From: an uncultured Alphaproteobacteria bacterium
GTDB lineage: Bacteria; Pseudomonadota; Alphaproteobacteria; HIMB59
Reading direction: 5' to 3'
DNA: 64,000 bases
NCBI GenBank assembly: GCA_902557145.1
Contig: CACDYZ010000006.1
Coordinates: 1-64,000, forward strand
Every line of letters starts with the position of its first letter. Positions within the stretch are counted from its first letter, which is position 1. The position numbers and the translations under genes are program-made. This document shows positions 21,992 to 32,072 of the stretch, in pieces. Below the pieces are notes generated by a model. That model saw nothing but the letters and a program-made list of their open reading frames with translations, had not been told where the DNA came from and searched no databases.

Positions 21992-23263
21992 TTAGATTTT
22001 CGATTTAAAAGGCCAAATTTTGGGTAACTTTAATTTAGGCAATGATGGCTCATAACCAGTGGCATAAAAATTATCAATACTTGATTGTTTATTATCTGAG
22101 TACTTTAAATTACTATCAGAAACATTAGTTATTCCAATATTGTCAACTATATCAACAGTTGTAATTAGACCGTGATTATCAACGATATAATAACATTTAT
22201 CTAAATTTAAATAATCATATGAACTTTTGCTAATTTGATGGGTATTTTTGTTTGAAATCTCTGAAAGTAAAATGACATTTATTGTGTTTTTAAGCTTGTA
22301 TTTATCAGAGAGAATATAAGTATCATCGTTCTTAAGAAGATCATGAATATGCTTTTTATTATTTAGTTTAATATTTGGAAAAAAAGTACCTTTTGATAAA
22401 TAACTCGGGTATTGATTGTCATCTATAATATTAGAAAAATAATTATTTTGTTTATTAAAATTATTATTAATTTCTAATACTTGATTTGAAAATATGTAAC
22501 ATTTATTAAATCTTAATAAAAATTTAAATATTATTAACGATATAAATTTTGGAAAAAAGTTATAAAAATTAAAGAAAAGAATATTAATATAATAATTATT
22601 GTTATTACTAGAATTGTATATAGATTTTTCATCTAACATATTTAAGCTTAAAAGATTAACAAGTTCAAAACACATACCTAAATAGGATTTATTTTTAATA
22701 AAAATACCTTTAGAATTCTCATTTGCATAAAGTATTGATAGATTAGTTGGAACTTTAATTTTAATAAGATCACTCTCTTGAATTTTTTTATTAGTAATCT
22801 TCTTAACATATTTTTTTATAAGTGATAAATTTTCAGAAAAAAAATGTATTGTACTGTCATTAGGAAAAACAATATTAATTTTTTTGTATTTTAAATTTGT
22901 AAAAATGGATGAGCAGTATTTATGTTTAATGTCTTTAATTTCAAATTTATAAAAGTTTCTGTAATCTGTTGTTTCAATTTTTATATCAGGATTGTTACTT
23001 TTAGAGGGGTAACTAATATCATTAATTAGATATATTATTTGCTCCCCAGTTATGGGTTCTCTAGTAAATAACTTTGATTTATTAATAATGCCGTATGTAT
23101 CTAAAGTTACTGAGTTCAATATTTTTGAATTGCACTTATCCTGAGGTATAAAAATACCCTCAGTGATATTTTTTTTTTCTGAATTTAATGAAATTTTATG
23201 TTTAACACCAAAGTGTGCGTCTATAAGAGCTGCTAATATTTCATTATCAACTTCAATTTGCAT
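21992..23263 (-). CDS. unrecognised 423-residue protein
   Basis: I do not recognise a family. The start MQIEVDNEILAALIDAHFG has no signal peptide. The protein is rich in Asn, Ile, Lys and Tyr, with a strongly hydrophobic, Phe-rich stretch near 225-265 (INILFFNFYNFFPKFIS) that could be buried or membrane-associated, and a basic, Pro-rich tail (LPKLKLPKIWPFKSKI). It lies in frame between glmS and the DAHP synthase gene on the same strand with short gaps, so it is very probably transcribed and translated. The composition suggests a fast-evolving or lineage-specific protein. Confidence 0.7.
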   Translation of the reverse strand: MQIEVDNEILAALIDAHFGVKHKISLNSEKKNITEGIFIPQDKCNSKILNSVTLDTYGIINKSKLFTREPITGEQIIYLINDISYPSKSNNPDIKIETTDYRNFYKFEIKDIKHKYCSSIFTNLKYKKINIVFPNDSTIHFFSENLSLIKKYVKKITNKKIQESDLIKIKVPTNLSILYANENSKGIFIKNKSYLGMCFELVNLLSLNMLDEKSIYNSSNNNNYYINILFFNFYNFFPKFISLIIFKFLLRFNKCYIFSNQVLEINNNFNKQNNYFSNIIDDNQYPSYLSKGTFFPNIKLNNKKHIHDLLKNDDTYILSDKYKLKNTINVILLSEISNKNTHQISKSSYDYLNLDKCYYIVDNHGLITTVDIVDNIGITNVSDSNLKYSDNKQSSIDNFYATGYEPSLPKLKLPKIWPFKSKI

Positions 23264-23280
23264 AATTAATATTTTTTTGA

Positions 23281-25077
23281 TTACTCAACAGTAACTGATT
23301 TAGCCAAATTCCTAGGTTGATCAATATCAGTACCTTCATTAAGAGCAAAATAGTATGAAATGAGTTGAAGAGGAATAGTATAAATGAAAGGTGTGTCAAT
23401 AAAGTTTTCTTTTGGAAGAATCACATGATGAGTATTTGTTGATTTATCAGAATTATCTACACTCGATAAAATTATAACTTTTCCATTTCTTGCAACTATT
23501 TCCTCAGCATTAGAAATAGATTTTTCATATAGTTCATTGTCTGGTGATAAACATATCGTTAATGATTTTTTATCAATTAACGCGATTGGACCATGTTTCA
23601 TCTCCCCTCCAGGAAAGCCCTCGCTGTGCATATAAGATATTTCTTTCAATTTTAGAGATCCTTCTAATGCAATAGGATATACAATATTTCTGCCTATAAA
23701 GTAGCATGTATCAGATTGACTCAATTTTTTTGAAATTTTTTTTGCGTCAGATGTAAAATCTTTTACTAATTTCTTAAGTTTAGAGGGTAGTAATTTTAAA
23801 ATTTTTATATTTTTATTGTAATCTCTAATAGTAATAGCATTAGTCATTTTTCCAATTTCAATAGATAGGTTAGCTAAGCTTAAAATTTGACAAGTAAATG
23901 CCTTTGTAGAAGCTACACCAACTTCTTTCAAGGCATATGTAGGAATAGTTACATCGGCCTCTCTTACCATACTACTTTGTAAGGAATTAGTAATTACTAT
24001 AGAAGAGTGTTTATTTTTTTTTACATATTTCAAAGCCATCAAAGTATCCATAGTTTCTCCAGATTGAGATATAAAAATAAATAATATTTTATCTTCTTTA
24101 TTAATTTTTTTATATCGAAGTTCAGAGGCTAATTCTGATGAAGTATCTAAATTAGTAAATTTATTGAAATAATACTCTCCAACTAGGCATGCATGATATG
24201 CTGTACCACAACCTACAAAAATGACTTTTTTATTTAAAAATAAATTTTTATATTTACTTTCAAAGTCATGAAAGAATTCCTCTGAATAATTTTTTTGTGT
24301 TGTTTTTAAAACCTCTGGCTGCTCGTGTATCTCCTTAAGCATGTAATGTTGGTATTTTCCTTTATCATAAGGATTTTGTTTAATTTCATTTTTTTCAAAA
24401 ATAATTTTAGCTTTATTTAAGCTCGATATTTTAGACTGTTGTATTTTAATAATGTCTCCATCTTTAAGATGGTAAATTTTGTTACTATATTCTGTCAAGA
24501 TTGAGGAGTCTGAACAGATAAAAGATGAGCCTTTATTATGAGAAAGAGCAATTGGGCTTCCATTTTTTAATAAGTAAAAACAATTATTTTTTTTGATAAA
24601 AATAACAAAAGCAAAGTTTCCTTTAATCACAGATCTAAAAACTCTTATTGCCTCATCTGGATTTTTGTATTTATTTACCAAGTATGTAAGAAAATAAAAA
24701 CTGATTTCAGTATCTGATTGAAGATTTTTTGGAATTTCAACAAATCTATTTTGAATTTTTCTGTAATTTTCAATTATACCATTGCAAACTAAAGTAAGAT
24801 CATCATTTGCAAATGGATGGGCATTATTTTTGCTAACAACGCCATGTGTTGCCCATCTGGTATGGCCTATAACTCCATAGAAATTTTTATCTGATACATT
24901 TTGAGATTTATTTTTTAGTGCAGATATTTTTCCAACACTTTTTATTGTTTTAATTCGATCTTTTGAGAATAAAGAAATACCAGCAGAGTCATATCCTCGA
25001 TATTCCAACTTTTTTAAAATATCTATTGAATTATTCTTTAAAGAAGTTGAATTTAAGATACCGACTATGCCACACAT
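23281..25077 (-). CDS. glmS: glutamine-fructose-6-phosphate aminotransferase (isomerizing)
   Basis: The 598-residue protein starts MCGIVGIL with the N-terminal nucleophile Cys of class II amidotransferases; GHTRWATHG is near residue 72. Two SIS domains follow (SQSGETMDTL near residue 345; ISYMHSEGFPGGEMKHGP near 480), and the C-terminal DQPRNLAKSVTVE is the family ending. It makes glucosamine 6-phosphate for peptidoglycan and lipid A. It overlaps glmU, and glmM is elsewhere in the window, giving the complete UDP-GlcNAc route. Confidence 0.97.
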   Translation of the reverse strand: MCGIVGILNSTSLKNNSIDILKKLEYRGYDSAGISLFSKDRIKTIKSVGKISALKNKSQNVSDKNFYGVIGHTRWATHGVVSKNNAHPFANDDLTLVCNGIIENYRKIQNRFVEIPKNLQSDTEISFYFLTYLVNKYKNPDEAIRVFRSVIKGNFAFVIFIKKNNCFYLLKNGSPIALSHNKGSSFICSDSSILTEYSNKIYHLKDGDIIKIQQSKISSLNKAKIIFEKNEIKQNPYDKGKYQHYMLKEIHEQPEVLKTTQKNYSEEFFHDFESKYKNLFLNKKVIFVGCGTAYHACLVGEYYFNKFTNLDTSSELASELRYKKINKEDKILFIFISQSGETMDTLMALKYVKKNKHSSIVITNSLQSSMVREADVTIPTYALKEVGVASTKAFTCQILSLANLSIEIGKMTNAITIRDYNKNIKILKLLPSKLKKLVKDFTSDAKKISKKLSQSDTCYFIGRNIVYPIALEGSLKLKEISYMHSEGFPGGEMKHGPIALIDKKSLTICLSPDNELYEKSISNAEEIVARNGKVIILSSVDNSDKSTNTHHVILPKENFIDTPFIYTIPLQLISYYFALNEGTDIDQPRNLAKSVTVE

Positions 25078-26357
25078 TATTTATTTATGTTGATTTTATT
25101 TTTCTGTTTTGATCTTGCGATAGAAAAGTGATTACTTGGTATAGTTTTAGTTATTACAGAGCCTGCTGCGATGTAAGCTTTACTTCCTATTTTGACTGGG
25201 GCAATAATAGTGGTATTTGAACCAATAAATGTGTTATCACCTATTTTGCATTTAAGTTTATTTTTTCCATCATAATTACATGTAATAGTACCGGCTCCAA
25301 TATTACTATTTCCTCCAACAGTTGTGTCTCCTATATAGCTTAAGTGATTTACTTTTACCCCTTTGGATAATTTTGATTTTTTAATCTCAACAAAATTACC
25401 TATTTTTACGTTATCTGCTATGTCTGCTTCGGGTCTTATTCTTGCATAAGGTCCAATGGAACAATTTCTACCTATTGATGAGTTTTCAATATAGGAGAAT
25501 GATTTGATAATAGTTTCACTTTTGATATTTACATTTTTTTTAATGACTACATTTGGTTCAATTACTACTCCTGGGGATATGTTTACATTACTCTCTATAT
25601 AAACCGTCTCAGGATGAATAATTCTTACACCGCTATCTAATAAATTTTTCTTTATAAAATTTTGAGATTGTATTTCTAGTTGGTTTAATTCTTTTAATGT
25701 ATTGGCTCCTGATATCTCATTAGATTCATTCAAAAAAGCACTTATTTTGAGATTTTTGTTTACACAAATATTTACTAAATCTGTTACATAAAATTCATTC
25801 TTAATTTTATTTTTTTTTATTAATTCTAAATTTCTTAAAGCTTTTTTTGAAATAAGAAATATACCAGTATTTATTTCATTGATTGATTTCTCGTCTTTTG
25901 AACAATCATTTTCTTCGGTAATTTTAATAAATGATTTGTTTTCCCTAATGATCCTTCCGTATCCTTTTGGATTATCTACATTTTGTGTGAGAACTGATAA
26001 ATCGACATTTGACTTAACACCTTTAGAGAGAAATTTAGAGAGTATCTTATAATCAAAAATAGGTGTGTCAGCTAATGTTAATAAATAGAAATCAAATTTT
26101 TTGTTATGCTTGTAAAACTGCTTTAAAGCTCCACCTGTGCCATCAATAGGATTTTGAATAAATATATTATTATTAAAATATTGTTTATTAGCTTTACTTG
26201 ACACAATAAATGTTTTTTTTACTTGTTTGATTTTTTTGAGTGCATCTATATTAAATTGTATTAACGCTTTACCAGAAATTTCATGTAAAAATTTTGGTTT
26301 AGATGATTTAAACCTTTTGCTTTTTCCAGCAGAAAGAATAATGGCGCAAATATTCAT
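25077..26357 (-). CDS. glmU: bifunctional UDP-GlcNAc pyrophosphorylase / glucosamine-1-phosphate acetyltransferase
   Basis: The 426-residue protein has an N-terminal uridyltransferase (IILSAGKSKRFKSSKPKFLHEISG) and a C-terminal left-handed beta helix with hexapeptide repeats. YIGDTTVGGNSNIGAGTITCNYDG near residue 345 holds the acetyl-CoA site. It is about 25 residues shorter than E. coli GlmU, and the usual GKGTRM loop reads GKSKRF, an uncommon variant. It is the first gene of the long minus-strand operon, divergent from tsaC across 65 bases. Confidence 0.93.
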   Translation of the reverse strand: MNICAIILSAGKSKRFKSSKPKFLHEISGKALIQFNIDALKKIKQVKKTFIVSSKANKQYFNNNIFIQNPIDGTGGALKQFYKHNKKFDFYLLTLADTPIFDYKILSKFLSKGVKSNVDLSVLTQNVDNPKGYGRIIRENKSFIKITEENDCSKDEKSINEINTGIFLISKKALRNLELIKKNKIKNEFYVTDLVNICVNKNLKISAFLNESNEISGANTLKELNQLEIQSQNFIKKNLLDSGVRIIHPETVYIESNVNISPGVVIEPNVVIKKNVNIKSETIIKSFSYIENSSIGRNCSIGPYARIRPEADIADNVKIGNFVEIKKSKLSKGVKVNHLSYIGDTTVGGNSNIGAGTITCNYDGKNKLKCKIGDNTFIGSNTTIIAPVKIGSKAYIAAGSVITKTIPSNHFSIARSKQKNKININK

Positions 26358-26422
26358 AAAGTTGTAAAATAATATTAATTAATCTTAACAGAATACTAAA
26401 AATATATCTAATTATGTAAATT

Positions 26423-27361
26423 ATGCCCATAGTAATAAAAAGAGACTCATCAGAGGAACTTACTCGTTTCATAAAGACTAAACTACTCAGATATGATTTA
26501 GTTGTTTTGCCTACAGAGACTGTATATGGATTAGCTGGTTTAGGAACTAGTGTAAAATCAGCCAAAAAGATTTATTTATTAAAAAAAAGACCCTTAAATA
26601 AAAAACTAATATTTCATTGTTCAAATTTAAAGATGGTTAATAAATTCTTCAAGTTGGATGATGAAAATTCAATTTTAGGTAAAAAATTTTGGCCTGGACC
26701 ACTGACACTTGTCTTAAAAAGAAGGTCAAAAGAAATACCCTTATCATTGACCTTAAATAATGAATGTGCTGTAAGAATTCCTAATAATAAATTTACACTT
26801 AATTTGATAGATAAATTAGGTAAGCCACTTGTAATGCCGTCTGCAAATAAATTTAAACAATTAAGCCCCATAAATAGTGAAATGGTTTTTAAACAATTTA
26901 TTGATACGAATTTATTAATTATTGATGATGGAAAATGTAAAGTTGGTATAGAGTCAACTCTGATCAAAATATCTAACCATAAACTTAAAATCATCAGACC
27001 AGGACTAATTTCATTAGAGAATATAAAAAAAATTTTACCCTATATGCTTATTAGCAAGAGAGGTAAAAATTTAAATTTTTCTGGGACTTCAAAAAAACAT
27101 TATTCTCCAAAGAAAAAAATATATTTAAATGTTAAACAGTTAAAAAAAAAATCAGCTTTTATTAACTTTGGAATGGATAAAAAAGGCCAATTTAAAAATT
27201 TAAGTAGAATAGGAAACCTTAGAGAAGCAGCCCAAAATCTCTATCATTTTATCTATTTGGCAGATAATAATGATTTGTACGAGAACATAAGCATTGCACC
27301 TATTCCATATAAAAAAATAGGTTTGGCTATAAATGATAGGTTACTAAGAGCATCTAAATGA
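26423..27361 (+). CDS. tsaC: L-threonylcarbamoyladenylate synthase (Sua5/YrdC)
   Basis: The 312-residue protein has the YrdC core in its first 200 residues: VVLPTETVYGLAGLGTSV near residue 30, KRPLNKKLIFHC near 55, FWPGPLTLVLKR near 90 and MPSANKFKQLSP near 137. A C-terminal Sua5 domain follows (KHYSPKKKIYLN). It makes threonylcarbamoyl-AMP for the t6A modification of ANN-decoding tRNAs. The next gene starts within its stop codon (ATGA). Confidence 0.94.
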   Translation: MPIVIKRDSSEELTRFIKTKLLRYDLVVLPTETVYGLAGLGTSVKSAKKIYLLKKRPLNKKLIFHCSNLKMVNKFFKLDDENSILGKKFWPGPLTLVLKRRSKEIPLSLTLNNECAVRIPNNKFTLNLIDKLGKPLVMPSANKFKQLSPINSEMVFKQFIDTNLLIIDDGKCKVGIESTLIKISNHKLKIIRPGLISLENIKKILPYMLISKRGKNLNFSGTSKKHYSPKKKIYLNVKQLKKKSAFINFGMDKKGQFKNLSRIGNLREAAQNLYHFIYLADNNDLYENISIAPIPYKKIGLAINDRLLRASK

Positions 27362-28624
27362 AATTTCCAATAAAAACTATTAAAAGAAATAATCAAATTG
27401 TTGCCTTGCCTAAAAATACACTGGAAGTATCAAAACTCTTAAAATTTGCTAAGAAAATTAAATATCATATTTTACCCATTGGTGGGGAAACAAATAGGGT
27501 CGATGGAACAAAACCGCAATTCGAGAAAACAATTTTGATAGATTTTAAAAAAATGAATCATATTGAAGAAGTAGATACAAATAATTTTATAATAACTGCT
27601 CAAGGTGGTACTTTGTTAAAAACCATACAAAAGTCTGCAAATAGTAAGAAGCTACTATTTCCTGTTAATATTGCTCCAAATGATAAATGTACAATTGGGG
27701 GGGAATATTTCAACTAATGTTGGAGGACTTCAAACTCTAAGGTATGGAAACATAGAAGATCATGTAAATGGTCTAGAAGTAGTTCTAAGTGATGGGACAA
27801 TTTTAAATTTTTTAAATAAACTTAAAAAAGATAATTTTGGACCTAAATTATGGAAATTATTTTGTGGCTCTGAGGGTGTTTTTGGAATTATTACAAGAGC
27901 AAGCTTAAAGCTAATTCCTAAAAAAGATTATAAATCTACTTATTTAATTCAAATTAATAGTCTAAATAAATCTATTCGATTATTAAAATATTTAAGAAAT
28001 AAGTATTTTGATAATCTGACAAGTTTTGAAATAATCTTTCCAATACCAAGTTCTTTATTGTTTAATGAAAATAAAAATAATTATAATTTAATTATAGAAA
28101 TACAATCAAATGATAATAAAAATTATAAAAATGAATTAAAAAAATATTTTAGTTCAATGAATTTAGTTATTAATAAGAGAGAGGATAATAAAGCAAAATC
28201 ATGGATATGGAAAAAAAGAGAAATATTAGTTTACAATCAAATAAAATATAATTTTACAGAAAAATTTGACATTTCCTTACCTTTAGACAAATGGTCAACA
28301 TTTATAAATAAAATAAACACATTTACCAAAAATAATAAAGAGTTCACACCTTATTTTTTTGGGCATTTAGGTGATGGTAATTTACATTGTAATTTCAAAG
28401 TTAATCCCTTTACAAAAAAAAACTGTTCTAATTTATCGAAATTTATTTACGAACTAACAATAAAAAATCAAGGAAGTGTTGCTGCAGAGCATGGACTAGG
28501 TTTAAAAAAGAATAATCTTTTAAAAAAATATAAACCAAATAAAAATTACATATTTTTAAAAAAATTAAAGAAACATTTGGATCCTGATTTTAAATTAGGA
28601 AAAAATAAGCTATTTAAGGCTTAA
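27358..28624 (+). pseudogene. GlcD-type FAD-binding oxidoreductase with a frameshift
   Basis: Two frames together encode one flavoprotein of about 420 residues. The first frame (from 27358) ends at 27717 after NDKCTIGGEYFN; the second supplies GGNISTNVGGLQTLRYG and the rest. They join in phase if one G is removed from the seven-G run at 27697-27703. The family features are PIGGETNR near residue 40 and the FAD-contacting GGNISTNVGG, with GHLGDGNLHCNF and AAEHGLGLKK at the C terminus, as in D-lactate, glycolate or 2-hydroxyglutarate dehydrogenases. No substrate can be named. The pairing with tsaC is common in alphaproteobacteria. It may be a real mutation, a phase-variable tract or a sequencing error. 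Confidence 0.85.
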
Positions 28625-29899
28625 ATGATCTTTTAATTTAAAATAGCTCATCGCTAAAACTAGCAATGGTTTATCTATGATTCCAAATCCTGGAAAATTT
28701 TTATGTTTAAATTTTTCAAATAAACTCAAATTGTTATTTTGATTAGAGATAACTTCGGCAAGCATTTTTCCAACCATAGTTGTTATAGCTAAACCATGAC
28801 CTGAATAGCCTTGAGCAAAGAAGATATTATTATCAATACTTCCAATGTGAGGAAATCTATTTACAGTTATAGCAACATGTCCACTCCAAGTACACCAGGC
28901 TTTAAATTTTTCTAATCCAGGTAAGATTTTTCTAATATTTTTTTTTAAAGATAGTTCTAAATTAATTGGATCTATATTTGAGTAGCTTACACCTCCACCA
29001 AAAATCAAATTATTATTCGAGTCTAATCTAAAATAATTTAATACAAATAACATATCACCAACTGTTATAGGTTTTCGAAAATACTTATCTAATTCTTTTT
29101 TTGGAATTTGTGTAAATGCAGATACATAAGTTTTGACAGGCATTATCTTTCTTCTTAAACTCTTATTCAAGTCACCAATATAAGCATTACAACAGATAAT
29201 TAACTTATCTGCTTTTATATTAATATTTTTTTCAGTATTTATTGTTACTTTATTTTGAGAGTTATATGAGATCACTCCTGTATCTTCAAATATTTTACAA
29301 TTTTTATTTTTTAATAGCTCTTTTGCTAATCCTAAACAATAGTTTAGAGGATGAATTTGGCCACATTCTGAGTCATACATTGCAGATTTATAGTATGGAC
29401 TGTCAAAATACTGCTCCATTTGAGATTTAGAAAGATATGTTGCTGACTCATAATTGTATTCGGTTTGCAACTGGTCAACATATTTTTTTAGTTCTTCGTC
29501 ATGAGATTTATTAACTGCAGCTTGAATATAACCTTCAATTAAATCACACTGTATATTTAAATCTTTAATATTTTTTTTTACTTCTCTAACGGCCTCTAAT
29601 GTGAATTGCCATAATGTCTTAATTTCCTCTTGCGTATGTTTTTGACCAGAATAATTTTCACCTGAAAAGCTATGTAATAACTGTCCACCATTTCTTCCAG
29701 ATGCCCCCCAACCTACTTTATTTTTTTCTAAAATGAATATATTCAAACTAGGGTTAATCTTAGATAGATACAATGCTGAAGAAATCCCTGATAATCCTGC
29801 TCCAATGATACAAACATCACATTGTAAGCTCTCACTTAATTTGTTAGTATTAAGATTGAATGATTTTGTTCTTACATAATAATTATCTGAGTAATCCAT
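28610..29899 (-). CDS. FAD-dependent amine oxidoreductase, PuuB-like
   Basis: The DAO-family flavoprotein has the dinucleotide motif CIIGAGLSGISSALYLS near residue 32, VGWGASGRNGGQLLHSFSG near 60 and the late FFAQGYSGHGLAITTMVGK. The GASGRNGGQ block matches PuuB, which oxidises gamma-glutamylputrescine. Its position, divergent from a PuuA-like ligase and beside polyamine uptake genes, supports that role, though related enzymes oxidise other amines. I choose the ATG at 29899 before DYSDNYYV; an upstream ATG and a TTG are also in frame. Its end overlaps the converging flavoprotein gene by 15 bases. Confidence 0.8.
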   Translation of the reverse strand: MDYSDNYYVRTKSFNLNTNKLSESLQCDVCIIGAGLSGISSALYLSKINPSLNIFILEKNKVGWGASGRNGGQLLHSFSGENYSGQKHTQEEIKTLWQFTLEAVREVKKNIKDLNIQCDLIEGYIQAAVNKSHDEELKKYVDQLQTEYNYESATYLSKSQMEQYFDSPYYKSAMYDSECGQIHPLNYCLGLAKELLKNKNCKIFEDTGVISYNSQNKVTINTEKNINIKADKLIICCNAYIGDLNKSLRRKIMPVKTYVSAFTQIPKKELDKYFRKPITVGDMLFVLNYFRLDSNNNLIFGGGVSYSNIDPINLELSLKKNIRKILPGLEKFKAWCTWSGHVAITVNRFPHIGSIDNNIFFAQGYSGHGLAITTMVGKMLAEVISNQNNNLSLFEKFKHKNFPGFGIIDKPLLVLAMSYFKLKDHLSLK

Positions 29900-29939
29900 C
29901 AGATACATAAGTATCAAATTTTAAAGGTTAGTTATAGCT

Positions 29940-31292
29940 ATGAATGATTATGTTGATTGGTTAAAGAAAAATAAAATTACTGAGGTTGAGTGTATGATCC
30001 CTGATAATTCAGGTATTCCAAGAGGTAAGATACTACCTACAAAAAAATTTTTAAGTTCAATTGACTCTGGTGGCTTGAGGTTACCTCTTGCCCTATTTAA
30101 ATTAGCAGTATCAAGAGATGTAACTTATTCAATAGATGACCAAATTCTTAATCCTACTGATGGTGATTTTATTTTAAAACCTGATTTTAGCACTCTTAGA
30201 ACTGTGCCATGGTACGATGAACCAACTGCTCAAGTAATATGTGATGCTGTTGATAATAATGATAATGTTATAGAAGTTCATTCGAGAGGTATTTTAAAAA
30301 AAGTTATAAGTCTTTATGAAAAAATGGGACTAGAGCCCATTGTTGCTCCTGAAATTGAATTTTATTTAGTAAAAAAAAATAATGATCCTGATAACCCATT
30401 GGAGACACCAAGTGGGCAATCAGGAAGAATAGAAAAAGGAAACCAGTCTTATGGGATCGATGCAGTTAATGAGTTTGACCATATTTTTGAGGACTTATAT
30501 GATTATTGTGAAGCTCAGGAATTAGATGTCGAAAATATAAACCATGAAGATGGGCCTGCGCAGATGGAAATTAACTTCAAGCATGGAAATCCTCTTGATT
30601 TAGCAGATCAGGTTTTTCTATTTAAAAGAACTCTAAGACAAACTGCTTTAAAACATAATTTATATGCAACTTTTATGGCTAAACCAATGGAAGACAGCCC
30701 TGGTAACTCCATGCATATACACCAATCAATTTTAAAAAAAGGCAAACCAATATTCGTTGATAAAAATCTCAAAACAACAAAACTTTTTGATAACTATTTA
30801 GGAGGATTGCAAAAATATTCTAAGTCTTTTTTACCTCTCTTTGCTCCTAACGTTAATTCATTTAAGAGATTAAGAGGTTATTGGGAAGAAGGAACTCCTT
30901 TTAATTTAAATTGGGGTTTTGAAAACCGTACTTGTGGCTTTAGAGTTCCAAATTATAACTCTGCTAATCAAGCAAGGATTGAAAATAGATTATGTGGCTC
31001 AGACGTTAATCCATATTTAGCAATAGCTGCTACTTTATCTGCAGGATACTTGGGTATTAAAAAAAAATTAAAAGCTACACCAGAAACAAAAAAAGCAGCT
31101 TATAATGTCAATGTATCATTAACAGAGAGTATCTATCAATCAATTGATACTTTTTCTAGATCAAAAGAAGCTAAAGAAATATTTGGTGAAACTTTCATAG
31201 AATTATTTTGTTCAATTAAAGACTTAGAAGTTAATGCATATAATAAAATAATTACAGCTTGGGAGAGAGAATATTTACTTCTTAATGTGTGA
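29940..31292 (+). CDS. puuA: gamma-glutamylputrescine synthetase, PuuA-like (glutamine synthetase family)
   Basis: The 450-residue protein is a glutamine synthetase homologue: PEIEFYLV near residue 134, HEDGPAQMEINF near 201, FMAKPMEDSPGNSMHIHQS near 245 with the catalytic His, and RIENRLCGSDVNPYLAIAA near 350. It lacks the GlnA adenylylation Tyr context and has PuuA-like length. It would ligate glutamate to putrescine, or another amine, using ATP. It converges on potI with an 18-base overlap and diverges from the PuuB-like oxidase. Confidence 0.83.
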   Translation: MNDYVDWLKKNKITEVECMIPDNSGIPRGKILPTKKFLSSIDSGGLRLPLALFKLAVSRDVTYSIDDQILNPTDGDFILKPDFSTLRTVPWYDEPTAQVICDAVDNNDNVIEVHSRGILKKVISLYEKMGLEPIVAPEIEFYLVKKNNDPDNPLETPSGQSGRIEKGNQSYGIDAVNEFDHIFEDLYDYCEAQELDVENINHEDGPAQMEINFKHGNPLDLADQVFLFKRTLRQTALKHNLYATFMAKPMEDSPGNSMHIHQSILKKGKPIFVDKNLKTTKLFDNYLGGLQKYSKSFLPLFAPNVNSFKRLRGYWEEGTPFNLNWGFENRTCGFRVPNYNSANQARIENRLCGSDVNPYLAIAATLSAGYLGIKKKLKATPETKKAAYNVNVSLTESIYQSIDTFSRSKEAKEIFGETFIELFCSIKDLEVNAYNKIITAWEREYLLLNV

Positions 31293-32072
31293 TCGATTAA
31301 TAAAATAAACACTAATTGCAGCTAATACAACAATCAACATTATAATTGCTGATAGAGCATTTACCTCAGGGCTTAAACCTAATCTGACTTTAGAGAAAAC
31401 CACAATAGGTAAAGTATTAGCGCCAGGTCCAGTAGTAAAACTAGCAACAACTAAATCATCCAAGGAAAGTGTAAATGCAAGCAGCCAGCCAGATATAATA
31501 GAGGGTAGTATAACAGGTGCTGTAATTTTCCAAAAAATCATATTAGGAATTGTTCCTAAATCTTGAGCGGCCTCTTCAATATTTTTATCATAACTACTTA
31601 ATCTAGATTGAATTATGACTGCTACAAAAGCTACTGAGAATGTTATATGTGAAATTAAAACTGTGAGCTGTCCTTTTGAAGAAGGAAAGCCAATTATATG
31701 ATTAGATGATATAAAAAATAATAATAAAGACAGACCTAAGATTATCTCTGGCATAACTAAAGGAGAAGAACTTAAGAAAATAAAAAAGGGCCTAGCTGGT
31801 ATTTTTGATATTCTTGTTAATGAAAAACCTATCATCACCCCCATAATTGTTGCAAAAGTTGCAGATAAAGAAGCTATTTTTATACTTGTATAAAAAGCCT
31901 CTAATATTTGTTCATTTTGGAAAAGTTCTTTATACCATCTAAATGAAAATCCCTTCCAAACCATTACTCTTTTATTGTCATTAAATGAATAGGCAATAAG
32001 AGTTAAAATGGGGAAGTAGAGAAAAGAGAAACCTATAGTTAAAGTAAGTATTTTGAAAAAAAGTTTATTCAT
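31275..32072 (-). CDS. potI: spermidine/putrescine ABC transporter permease, PotI/PotC type
   Basis: The membrane permease has about 265 residues and six predicted helices. The EAA loop is IEEAAQDLGTIPNMIFWKITAPVILP near residue 170. The family N terminus (FSFLYFPILTLIAYSFND) is present. I choose the ATG at 32072, which overlaps the potH stop as ATGAATAA. It is the last gene of the polyamine transport operon. Confidence 0.88.
   Translation of the reverse strand: MNKLFFKILTLTIGFSFLYFPILTLIAYSFNDNKRVMVWKGFSFRWYKELFQNEQILEAFYTSIKIASLSATFATIMGVMIGFSLTRISKIPARPFFIFLSSSPLVMPEIILGLSLLLFFISSNHIIGFPSSKGQLTVLISHITFSVAFVAVIIQSRLSSYDKNIEEAAQDLGTIPNMIFWKITAPVILPSIISGWLLAFTLSLDDLVVASFTTGPGANTLPIVVFSKVRLGLSPEVNALSAIIMLIVVLAAISVYFINRSHIKK

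Noticed and set aside
27697-27703. Programmed ribosomal frameshifting in the flavoprotein gene
   Set aside because: No heptameric slippery pattern with a downstream structure is evident, and homologues are read in one frame; mutation or sequencing error is simpler.
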